Of a DNA stretch of 64,000 nucleotides, positions 26,501-33,664 are shown in pieces. The notes beneath the pieces were generated by a model. It was not told the DNA's origin. It worked only from the letters and a program-made list of their open reading frames with translations, and made no database searches. The DNA comes from Mytilus trossulus (Eukaryota; Mollusca; Bivalvia; Mytilida; Mytilidae): the NCBI RefSeq assembly GCF_036588685.1, contig NW_026963314.1:2287001-2351000 (forward strand), read 5' to 3'. Within the stretch, counting starts at the first letter, position 1; the number at the start of each line of letters is the position of its first letter. The translations under genes and the position numbers were made by a program.

Positions 26501-26926
26501 TTCTGAAATGCTGACATTATTTTGTTATGGGCCCATAGACATAATTTAGTCATGCGACTGTGACATCATCAACATTTTTTCATGGTTTAAAATGGAATTT
26601 AGAATTAAATTATAAGAAAAGACTGTAATATTTTTTCTGTCATTTGAAATAATATAAAAAATGTGGTGCACACTGTTAAAGAACCCGCTACACGCGTAAT
26701 TCAGTGTGCACCACATTTTTTTATGTTATTTCTTCATAGACAGAAAAAATATTACAGTCATTCCTTAATTATCAAATATTCTACAAATGATCTAAACATC
26801 AAGCTATATGTACTGACACGACTGACACGACTGAGAGCATCGTCTTAAAAATCAAATCAATAGTTGTCTTACCAGCTCTTCTCTTGGTCCGTCAGAAGGA
26901 GCTAAAACATCCTTGGATAATTCAAC
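14405..26926 (-). CDS. PEX14: PEX14, peroxisomal membrane docking protein (eight exons; 5' coding exon missing)
   Basis: PEX14 sits in the peroxisomal membrane and docks the cargo receptor PEX5, together with PEX13, during import of matrix proteins. Exons on the minus strand, in order: 26926-26873, 26239-26155, 21993-21856, 21125-21031, 20641-20441, 18986-18895, 17454-17214 and 14563-14405. All junctions are GT-AG, phases match, and the sum is 1065 nt (354 residues plus stop), against 377 residues in human PEX14. Visible landmarks: the N-terminal receptor-binding domain with AIKFLQN, KAFLERKG and LTKEEIEIA; a Pro-rich linker; one hydrophobic segment (IALIGGLSYAAY); EYLLPWILG followed by a coiled coil; the motif KGLLLNRRQFPP; and an acidic tail ending NEEVD. 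The order matches vertebrate PEX14 throughout. The first coding exon is not found; it should be short and end in phase 0 upstream of 26926. Intron lengths reach about 4 kb because of inserted elements and a minisatellite. Confidence 0.95.
14689..15898. mobile_element. 1.2-kb element with perfect 25-bp inverted ends and 7-bp target duplication
   Basis: Both ends read CAAGGAGGTTATATTAGAAG then GAGAG on their own strand. The flanks are GTCTAAA at 14682-14688 and 15899-15905. It lies in the last PEX14 intron. Inside, 15108-15162 and 15212-15251 form a further long inverted repeat (GGGACAATATTCCCCAATAT). No transposase-like frame was seen. Confidence 0.88.
15905..16625 (+). repeat. Bivalve intronic repeat B, copy 1
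   Basis: Contains CTCAAGGGGTCAATTGACCA, ATAATATTCAAGATAATAAC and, near the end, AAGACGACGGACGCTAAGTG. The same order of blocks is found at 22221 and 27003. It abuts the 14689-15898 element. Confidence 0.75.
17214..17454 (-). CDS. PEX14: PEX14 exon 8, low-complexity C-terminal region
   Basis: 241 nt, from acceptor CACCAG to donor GATGAA|GTAAGT, ending in phase 0. It starts RRQFPPTPSSSSLPAWQ, close to the vertebrate RRQFPPSPSAPKIPSWQ, then becomes Ser/Thr/Pro-rich. The peptide PSGDAT occurs twice and SHDAT once, showing a small internal coding repeat of about 13 residues. Confidence 0.92.
17714..18298. mobile_element. 585-bp inverted-repeat element in a PEX14 intron
   Basis: The left end CAAAGGAGTAAGTTCGGTAA and the inverted right end CAAAGGAGTATGTTCGATAA match, and the pairing goes on with gaps into GGCCC. 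It lies between PEX14 exons 7 and 8. No clear target duplication. Confidence 0.7.
18895..18986 (-). CDS. PEX14: PEX14 exon 7
   Basis: 92 nt, from acceptor TTTTTCAG to donor AAACAG|GTAAT, ending in phase 2. It encodes an Asn/Ser/Glu-rich helix ending LQTVKGLLLN, the counterpart of SLKGLLLNRRQFPP in human PEX14. The Arg codon is split with the next exon. Confidence 0.92.
19262..19965. mobile_element. MITE with CAGTCAGGGG ends, 5-bp target duplication, in a PEX14 intron
   Basis: 704 bp; the ends are CAGTCAGGGGCATTACTTAA and, inverted, CAGTCAGGGGCGTTACTTAA. The flanking 5 bp are TTTAT on both sides. It lies between PEX14 exons 6 and 7. The interior is AT-rich with no reading frame. Confidence 0.82.
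20103..20290 (+). repeat. Dispersed repeat A, copy 3 (PEX14 intron)
   Basis: Contains GATGTGGTATGAGTGCCAAT, CGGCCTTCAACACGTAGAGC and CCATTCAAATTGGAAAACCA. It lies just downstream of PEX14 exon 6 in the transcript. Confidence 0.75.
20441..20641 (-). CDS. PEX14: PEX14 exon 6, coiled coil
   Basis: 201 nt, phase 0 at both ends (67 residues). It begins EYLLPWILGKPK, matching KYLLPLILG of vertebrate PEX14, then gives a coiled coil rich in L, I, Q and E (RLDKIESMVIELQ). Family members use this region for oligomerisation. Confidence 0.93.
21031..21125 (-). CDS. PEX14: PEX14 exon 5, membrane segment
   Basis: 95 nt, from acceptor TTTTCAG to donor TTCAAG|GTAAGC, ending in phase 0. It encodes PPVGTLVKIRDVLHT followed by the hydrophobic stretch IALIGGLSYAAYKFF. 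This corresponds to the single membrane-associated segment of PEX14 that anchors it in the peroxisomal membrane. Confidence 0.92.
21259..21755 (+). repeat. Dispersed repeat C, copy 1 (PEX14 intron)
   Basis: Contains AATGCGCCTTGAAATGAGGA (the first 30 or so bases are doubled), TGTAGTGATATTTGACACAT and CGATATGGGCTGAGCAACAG. A second copy of the same length lies at 28880. Confidence 0.78.
21767..21960 (-). repeat. 121-bp tandem duplication spanning PEX14 exon 4 end and donor
   Basis: Sequence 21893-21960, the Pro-rich part of exon 4, recurs at about 21772-21839 with a few changes, offset 121 bp. The second copy lies in the intron downstream of the donor. The duplicated unit therefore includes the exon 3' end, the donor GTAAAT and about 15 bp of intron; it is present about 1.6 times. 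Confidence 0.85.
21856..21993 (-). CDS. PEX14: PEX14 exon 4, end of receptor-binding domain and Pro-rich linker
   Basis: 138 nt, from acceptor ATATTTCAG to donor GTCAG|GTAAA. It completes the KG codon and encodes LTKEEIEIAVERSGVPP, the third helix of the N-terminal domain, then a Pro/Gln-rich linker ending YQQS. The third helix matches LTDEEIDMAFQQSG of vertebrate PEX14. Confidence 0.93.
22221..23056 (+). repeat. Bivalve intronic repeat B, copy 2, cut off by the minisatellite
   Basis: Begins AAGAGCCAGAATCGCTCACC and contains TCCTTAAGGGGTCAATTTAC and GAGATATAAGCCAAAAACTG. It ends where the 28-bp minisatellite starts. Confidence 0.78.
23045..25895. repeat. 28-bp minisatellite in a PEX14 intron, about 100 copies
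   Basis: The unit contains CTACTGACAAGGTGCAATAA, with common variants at a few positions (CTCTACTG or CACTGCTG; GGTG, GGTT or ATGTG). It lies in the intron between exons 3 and 4 and breaks into the end of an older dispersed repeat near 23056. A variant block around 24300-24470 recurs around 25312-25480, offset by 1008 bp, exactly 36 units, so the array has a higher-order period. Confidence 0.95.
25991..26194 (-). repeat. 52-bp tandem repeat of PEX14 exon 3 end plus donor site, four copies
   Basis: Four near-identical 52-bp units start at 25991, 26043, 26095 and 26147. Each contains, on the minus strand, the last coding bases of exon 3 (GAGAGAAAAG) followed by the donor GTAGGATT. Only the copy nearest 26194 is continuous with the exon. 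Use of a downstream donor would add 52, 104 or 156 nt; the first addition shifts the frame and meets a stop soon afterwards. Confidence 0.9.
26155..26239 (-). CDS. PEX14: PEX14 exon 3, receptor-binding helices
   Basis: 85 nt, from acceptor TTTATTCAG to donor AAAAG|GTAGG, ending in phase 1. It encodes AIKFLQNPKV and KAFLERK. The two Phe correspond to the aromatic residues of human PEX14 (F35 and F52) that contact the WxxxF/Y motifs of PEX5 and also PEX19. The 3' end of the exon and its donor are repeated three more times just downstream in the transcript (see the 52-bp repeat). Confidence 0.93.
26621..26765. repeat. Hairpin element, copy 1 (PEX14 intron side)
   Basis: The arms contain GACTGTAATATTTTTTCTGT and AATGTGGTGCACACTGTT, paired with inverted counterparts to 26765. 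The loop contains CCGCTACACGCGTAATTC. Two relatives lie at 41842 and 42165. Confidence 0.8.
26873..26926 (-). CDS. PEX14: PEX14 exon 2 (first visible exon)
   Basis: Acceptor TTTGTAG and donor CTG|GTAAG bound 54 nt in phase 0. It encodes 18 residues, starting VELSKDVLAP and ending REEL, matching the segment just before the receptor-binding helix in vertebrate PEX14. It contains no ATG, so the start codon lies in an exon further upstream. Confidence 0.85.
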
Positions 26927-27002
26927 CTACAAATTAAAAATAAAAATTATGTACATTGATATTCAACATCATGGCCAATTCTCATTATTAGAATTATAAA
27001 CA

Positions 27003-28585
27003 AGAGGCTCTCAAGAGCCTGAATCGCTCACCTTAATTCTTTTGGTTAAATCTCTCATCAATGATTATTTTGGCTTTTCAATTCATTTAAATGTTTTTTG
27101 GATCGTCCTATTTTCTTCAAAAGCCAAAAAAAATAATCATTTTCTCCTATGTTCTATTTTAGCCATAGGACATTGTAGGAGCTATGTTTCTTGACATACA
27201 AGGAAATAAAATATAAAATTTATACTAGATACTCTGAAACTCATTTAGCCTAAGTTTGGCTGAAATTGATACAGCAGTTTCAAAGGAGAAGATTTTTTAA
27301 AGTAAGTCAACATGATGAACAAATTGTGAAAAAAGTCTTTAAAGGGCAATAACTCCTTAAGGGGTCAATTGACAATTTTGGTCAAAATGACTTAATTGAA
27401 GATCTTACTTTGCTGAACATTATTGCTGTTTACAGTTTATTTCTATCTATAATTATATTCAAGATAATAAACAAAAACAGCAAAATTTCCTTAAATTATC
27501 AATTCAGGGGCAGCAACCCAACAACAGGTTGTCTGATTCATCTGAAAATTTCAGGGCAGATAGATCTTGACCTGATAAACAATTTTACCCAACGTCAGAT
27601 TTGCTCTAAATGCTTTGGTTTTTGAGTTATAAGCCAAAAACTGCATTTGACCCCTATGTTCTATTTTTAGCAATGGCGACCATGTTTGTTGATAGATCAC
27701 AACTTCGGATACAGTTTACAAACAAGATACCCTAAGGAACATTCAGTTAAAGTTTGGAAGTATTTGGCCCAGTAGTTTCAGAGGAGAAGATTTTGGTAAA
27801 AGATTACTAAGATTTACGAAAAATGGTTAAAAATTGACTATAAAGGGCAATAACTCCTGAAGGGGTCAACTGACCATTTCCGTCATAGTGACTTATTTGT
27901 AAATCTTACTTTGCTGAACATTATTCCTGTTTACAGTTTATCTCTATCTATAATAATATTCAAGATAATAACCAAAAACAGCAAAATTTCCTTAAAATTA
28001 CCAATTCAGGGGCAGCAAGCCAACAACAGGTTGTCTGATGCATCTGAAAATTTCAGGGCAAATAAATCTTGACCTGATAAACAATTTTACCCAACGTCAG
28101 ATTTGCTCTAAATGCTTTGGTTTTTGAGTTATAAGCCAAAAACTGCATTTGACCCCTATGTTCTATTTTTAGCAATGGCGACCATGTTTGTTGATAGATC
28201 ATAACTTCCGATACAATTTACAAACTAGATACACTAAGGAACATTCAATTAAAGTTTGGAAGTATTTGGCCCAGTAGTTTCAGAGGAGAAGATTTTTGTA
28301 AAAGATTACTAAGATTTACGAAAAATGGTTAAAAATTGACTATAAAGGGCAATAACTCCTAAAGGGGTCAACTGACCATTTCCGTCATGTTGACTTATTT
28401 GTAAATCTTACTTTGCTGAATACAATTTATAAATTAGATACCCTTAGGAACATTCAGTTAAAGTTTGAAAGTATTTGGCCCAGTAGTTTCAGAGGAGAAG
28501 ATTCTTGAAATAGTTTACGACGACAGACGACGGACGACGCCAAGTGATGGCATAAGCTCACTTGTCCCTTCGGGACAGGTGAGCT
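27003..28585 (+). repeat. Bivalve intronic repeat B, long copy with about 500-bp internal tandem units
   Basis: Begins AAGAGCCTGAATCGCTCACC and ends CAAGTGATGGCATAAGCTCA followed by CTTCGGGACAGGTGAGC. AAAGGGCAATAACTCC occurs near 27340, 27842 and 28343, giving 2.5 internal units of about 500 bp. GAGCC...GAATCGCTCACC and GGTGAGC at the two ends are partly inverted. Confidence 0.8.
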
Positions 28586-28879
28586 AAAAAAAATGATTTT
28601 GTTAAACATGTTAGATCCTAGAATGTTTGTTCCAAATCCTAGAGTCATTTCTTCTTTTATTTTTTTTCTCAGAAAAGGTAAAAGTGACACCTCCTGAATC
28701 AATCTTTATCCAATGTTTGTGAAAATAAGCATTTTGTAAAATATTTATTTAACATGTTTAAGGCAAACTAAAGTTAGCAACTGGGAATAAATATGTTATT
28801 GCACCACAGGTAAATTATGATGTTGTAATTGTTTTAATGCCATCACATGGTAACCCCCTATGGATCCATATGGTACAAT

Positions 28880-29345
28880 ATCCCTAAATGCGCCTCCGAT
28901 TGAGGAGCACAACAATTGTTTGTAAACAAAAATTTCTGTGTAGTGATATTGGACATGTTTCAATTTTTAGCAAGTGACTGAGCTTAACCATTTGTGTTGA
29001 TCTGGGAAGTATAGGACCTTAGAATAAATGTGTAAAAACTATTGAGTTATTATATGTATTCAAAGTATTAAATTTTCAGACATTATTGTGTGAAAAAAGG
29101 GACTTTTAACCATGAAGAGCCCATCACGAAAGGATTTTCAGGGTATGCTAATTTACAGGAAAATAAATCACACTTCCTACCCCAAAAATTTATCCACAAA
29201 TGTGAAAATGTCTCAGCTTTGAAATAAGCCATCATACAAATGTACATATACAAGTTTTCGATATGGGCTCAGCAAGAGAAGAAGACGTTACCATTATCTG
29301 ATTATGGCCTATGGAGAAACAATTGCACATATAGCGCAATATATG
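28880..29345 (+). repeat. Dispersed repeat C, copy 2
   Basis: Contains AATGCGCCTCCGATTGAGGA, TGTAGTGATATTGGACATGT and CGATATGGGCTCAGCAAGAG, in the same order as at 21259. It directly precedes the short MITE at 29389. Confidence 0.78.
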
Positions 29346-29388
29346 GGGTTAGTAAATTTAATATGGAATTCATGGCATCACTTCCAGT

Positions 29389-29551
29389 GGCAGATCCAGA
29401 ACTTTTCCTAAGAGGAGGCCCACTGATTGACCTAAGGGGAAGGGCACTCAAGTCATGCTTCAATGATTCCCTTTATAATCAACCAAATTATTTCCACAAA
29501 AAGGGGTGGGGGGGGGGGGGGGGGGGTGGGCCCCCTCCCCCTGGATCTGCC
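29389..29551 (-). mobile_element. Short MITE, second copy, with a long G run
   Basis: Inverted copy of the element at 4304, bounded by GGCAGATCCAG and CTGGATCTGCC, with GATTCCCTTTATAATCAACC in the core. A G run of about 20 bases interrupted once lies near 29507-29530, so length here may vary between alleles or reads. Confidence 0.72.
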
Positions 29552-29580
29552 TATGACATCTTATGTTAATTGTATTTCAT

Positions 29581-30882
29581 CAGACTTGGGGTCAATTACA
29601 TCGGAATGTAATTAATTGAATTACACATTACATTGCAAAAATTATCAATTACATCAATTACACATTACACTGTTTTTGAAATGTAATTAATTAAATTACA
29701 ATTACTTTACTAAAGTAATTAATTAAATTACACATTACATTTGGTCATGGTTTTTTTTTAACAATATTATACATGTATAAATAATGCATGTGTAAAATAT
29801 TCATGTAAGCATAGTTTAAGCGTTGCATTTGATAATCATTAGCTATTTAATGTTTTGTCACTTAGTCTGAATCTCTCTGGTCTGAACACTTTGACAGCAA
29901 TTCTAAATAGTCTTTCGACACGAACTAATGTGGCAGATATTGCTTGATCAGAACATGGAAGTTCCATGATCAGAAGATTGTCATATTGAAAGAATGGGGA
30001 ATTGGTTCCTATTAACTTGCAAATACATCAAGGGGTATTTTGACATTTCAGAAATGAAGTCATTTAAATTAAACATAATATAAATAAAGATATTATACAT
30101 GAAACATAAATATTACTTTTTACACTAAAAATATCAAAAAGTGTCTTGTCACTATATTGAAAATCATTTTTAGTACAAATAATGCATGTATAATGTCTAA
30201 ATATTAGCAATATTTTGCTAATTAGATAAAAATACATGTAACAGTGGCATTGCCCCTGGACATTTTAATCTGATTAATTGCTGTTTGTTTTTACAGCTAT
30301 TAATTTTTATTTCTATAATCCCTTTGTGTATACTTATTTGACAAAATGATTGTGTGCAGTGATTTTAAATTCTACATGTTCTAAATGAACTGTAAAAGAA
30401 AGATTTTTCACAGTGACACTTTTTTTTTGGTTTTTGTTTAACACATGTAACAAGGGGATTAAATACTTATCAATCTATTTAGTTTAATAAGAGATCTCTC
30501 TTTAAATTGAACACTAATATACAAAATATTTTCTCAATTTTTTTTAATTTATGATTAAATGATAATTTGAAAGAAAAAAAAACATCTGTAGGTAAAATAA
30601 ATATTAATATACATTGTAACTTCAGTATAGATTATAGACTTCATATATATTAAAAAAGTATTTAATATCAACATTTGAAAGAAAAAAAAATTATTATTTT
30701 ACAATTTATATTATTAAACACAAATCCTTTTTTGAGCATTACATGCTTTTTTCAATGCAATTAATTAAATTACCATTACATGTAATTAAAAAAATGCTCA
30801 ATTACACATTACATTCAATTACATGGAAAATTGTAATGCATTACACTTAATTACCATTACATTTTCAATTACCCCATCCCTG
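29581..30882 (-). mobile_element. hAT-type DNA transposon remnant with 8-bp target duplication
   Basis: The 1302-bp element is flanked by an identical 8-bp duplication TATTTCAT (29573-29580 and 30883-30890). The ends read CAGACTTGGGGTCAATTA and, inverted, CAGGGATGGGGTAATTG. An 8-bp duplication and CAG/CTG ends are typical of the hAT superfamily. Ends and interior contain many near-repeats of GTAATTAATTAAATTACA. It keeps only a C-terminal piece of transposase, so it is non-autonomous. Confidence 0.85.
29839..30027 (-). pseudogene. hAT transposase C-terminal (dimerisation) fragment
   Basis: A 62-codon open stretch ends in a TAA at 29841-29839. It contains PFFQYDNLLIMELP, then VRVERLFRIAVKVFRPERFR and LSDKTLN. 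This resembles the hAT C-terminal dimerisation motif (S/A..VERLFS.AGKVFRPERCRLSD). An in-frame stop lies just upstream and no N-terminal, zinc-finger or catalytic region was found within the element, so it is a fossil. It lies inside the element with the 8-bp duplication, which agrees in family. Confidence 0.75.
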
Positions 30883-31317
30883 TATTTCATTGCTGTTGTT
30901 TTTAAGCGCAGCATGTAAAGCCGGAACCCATTCATGTTCGCCCCCTTTCACTTTCGTACCCTAAATGTTCGCACCCAAAGTCCGTTCGCACCCTACATGT
31001 TCACGCCCAATTTTAATTGGTTTTCGGTTTAATAACTTGTTTTCCTTGTCTCAAAATAAAGTGAGACAGCATTTTTTATTGTGTTGAATAAACATGATAA
31101 ATCTTACTTATGTTTTGGATAGTGTATTATTATTTTTTCTTATTCCTTTCTAAATAAATTGGGATTCTGACAACGTTTTATTTTGTGTTGAATAACTCTT
31201 AATCATGTTTTGTTTTGTGTATTGCTATAACTTTGTTTCATTGACTTGTTTCAAAATGGAGTGAGATTCTGACTACGTTTTTTTTTTGTGTGTTGAAAAA
31301 ATGTTCATCATCTTTGA

Positions 31318-32086
31318 CAGTCAAGGGTCTAACTTAAATAATAAGTTATTAGAGAAAAATAACACACATGTTGTTATTGTGAGCTAAAATATCCTAAAAC
31401 TGTGATAACATATGGATGTTACTTGTATCAATAAGACAATATACAAACTTTATCTTGTTAAATTTTTCATAAGTTCCATTTATATTATTATCTTCTTTTT
31501 ATATACTAATCTTTGCAAAGATATAACAGCTCATAGTTTACCAATCATGCATAGCAAACCTATGTTATTACAGAAAATATATTCCTGCAATAACAAAGGG
31601 GTGTTATTAACTTATTACTGCTTCTCTATATCTCTTTAAAGGCTTTGCTCTGATTTGCATAACAATTTATTTCAATTCATTGTAAGAAAGGATGATTAGA
31701 GCTTGTAATGAGACACTGCACAAGATTCCAAGTGTCTCATTTACTCTCATATTGTAAATTTCATGCTTGTAATAACCTAAGCCTTGTTATTATAGCTTAG
31801 TTTACCCATAAAGGCCTTGTCTGATTGATTTACCATGGTTGATCAAAATTGTATTAATAGAATTAGAAAATTAGTTATCAAGGTAATATATTAAGCTATT
31901 GCGCAAAGTTTTCAAGAATTCCCAAGTGCCCATTAAAGATAGAATATTTATGATGTATTAAACTGATAACAATCATATGTTATTACAGATTTAGGAAAAA
32001 AGAGAAGACAACTCATGAAAGTGTCTGTAATAACAACATGCATGTTATTTTTCTCTGATAACTTATTTAAGTTAGACCCTTGACTG
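31318..32086. mobile_element. MITE with CAGTCAAGGG ends, 5-bp target duplication, nested
   Basis: 769 bp; the ends CAGTCAAGGGTCTAACTTAA are perfectly inverted for 20 bp. The flanking 5 bp are TTTGA on both sides. It is inserted within the 30937-32561 foldback element. It shares its end type with the element at 19262. Confidence 0.82.
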
Positions 32087-32132
32087 TTTGATCATGTTTT
32101 GGTTATGATAGTGTATAGATATAGCATGTATA

Positions 32133-32285
32133 GGAAGATGTGGTGTGAGTGCCAATGAGACAACTCTCCATCCAAATAACAATTTAAAAATTAAACCATT
32201 ATAGGTTAAAGTACGGCCTTCAACACAGAGCCTTGGCTCACACCGAACAACAAGCTATAAAGGGCCCCAAAATTACTAAAAAAGG
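32133..32285 (+). repeat. Dispersed repeat A, copy 4, inside the foldback element
   Basis: Contains GATGTGGTGTGAGTGCCAAT, GTACGGCCTTCAACACAGAG and CAAGCTATAAAGGGCCCC. Its position inside 30937-32561 shows a second insertion into that element. Confidence 0.75.
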
Positions 32286-32817
32286 GATATATGGCTATAT
32301 TTTATTGTTTTAGATCAAAGGGACCAAATTAAGCTGTTAAAAACAATTATCTTTTATTTGTGTTTTTCATTTAAAATCTTCAATCTTTTACTCATACCAA
32401 GCTATAAATTTATTCAGTATTTACACGAAAGCAATTAAAAACAACAATCATGATTTTCCAATTATTCAACTGGAATTTGAATTAAAATTGGGCGCAAACG
32501 TGTAGAGTGCGAACGGACCTTTGGTGCGAACGTGCGAGGTGCGAAAGTATATTGGGCGCGAAGTACAGTGCAGTACAGTGTTTGATAAGTTCAACATAAA
32601 GTTCACTACTGACCCCCTACAGACAAAAGAGTGTTGGTAAAAAAACTTCACCTTTATGAAGTTTACAAACCCTCTAAAGTCTCTATGGATCCATGGGCAT
32701 GGGCTGCAGTTGTCAGCATGGTCAGTAGCAAACATGTAACTTATAAGTTCAAGTTATATTATAATGTCATCACTCAGACATTAAGTCAGAGTAAATTCAT
32801 TTTTGTAAACACAGACA

Positions 32818-33656
32818 CAGGGTTTCCGCTGGCGGTCGCCATTTTCGCAATTTGCGAAAAAATAATAATTGTGGCGATTAAAATTCGTCATTGGCGAAAG
32901 AATTTGGCGAAAGAAATATATATAACGATTTTATTTTCAGCCATCTTGTTTGTTTACTTTTTTCGTGTTTCTCTGACTTTACCCATCAGACAATACTCGG
33001 AATTCACCTTGAACTCGTTAAGATTTTGACAGAAAATCAATAATCAGCTGATTGCATTTATAGCTATCGACATCAAAGGACTAATTAATAAAGGTGTTGA
33101 TTGTATGATATGACAAAATGATATGGTTAAATTGCTTCTGTCGTATGTCTCAAAAGGGATTTATTTACCGCTTTGTGAAGCACGTGTTTGAAGCAAAATT
33201 TACGCTTCCTCTCCTTCTTTTGAAAAGAAAATTATTGTTATGACGAAAAATGTTCAAAAGCTAGAAAGGTCTCTGATTTAAAACTTTATCATTTAACTTT
33301 CATATAGATCATTGATTTGAGTGGGTACTTCAAAGTCGTTTCAGTAACACTGATGTTTCAAGCATAGTTTTACTTATTTACGATGGTCTAGAAAAGAAAA
33401 CTGTCGTTATGAAGAAATCTATTTGAAAGGTTGAGAGTAACCCTTCAATGTAATGACTACATTCCAAGTAATAAGATACTTCGTTTTGTTGTAAAACACC
33501 ACTTCTTATTTTGGGTGGAGGGGGTTGGGGGTGCTGGAAAAAAAGAAAATTTTAAAGGAAAAATATATTTGGCGAAAAAAATAATAAAGTGGCGAAAAAT
33601 ATATTGTTTTGGCGAAAGAGGTGGCGAAAAAAATAATTGACCCAGGGGAAACCCTG
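32818..33656. mobile_element. Non-autonomous hAT-type element with 8-bp target duplication
   Basis: The 839-bp element starts CAGGGTTTCC and ends GGAAACCCTG, flanked by a perfect 8-bp duplication CACAGACA (32810-32817 and 33657-33664). The subterminal regions carry repeated GGCGAAA motifs (and GGCGATTAAAATTCG), possible transposase binding sites. No transposase-like reading frame was seen. Confidence 0.88.
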
Positions 33657-33664
33657 CACAGACA

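Larger units (their letters stand above)
30937..32561. mobile_element. Foldback element with long inverted ends
   Basis: About 85 bp at each end are inverted copies. The left end contains GTTCGCACCCAAAGTCCGTT and the right end, inverted, GTTCGCACCAAAGGTCCGTT; both go on to GCGCCCAATTTTAATT or close variants. The interior holds about three diverged copies of a roughly 110-bp sequence (GTGAGATTCTGAC, TTTTTGTGTTGAATAA), a nested smaller element, and a copy of a dispersed mussel repeat. No reading frame or clear target duplication was found. Confidence 0.8.

Noticed and set aside
32631-33029. 132-codon plus-strand reading frame
   Set aside because: It runs across the boundary of the hAT-type MITE at 32818, so it is a chance frame.
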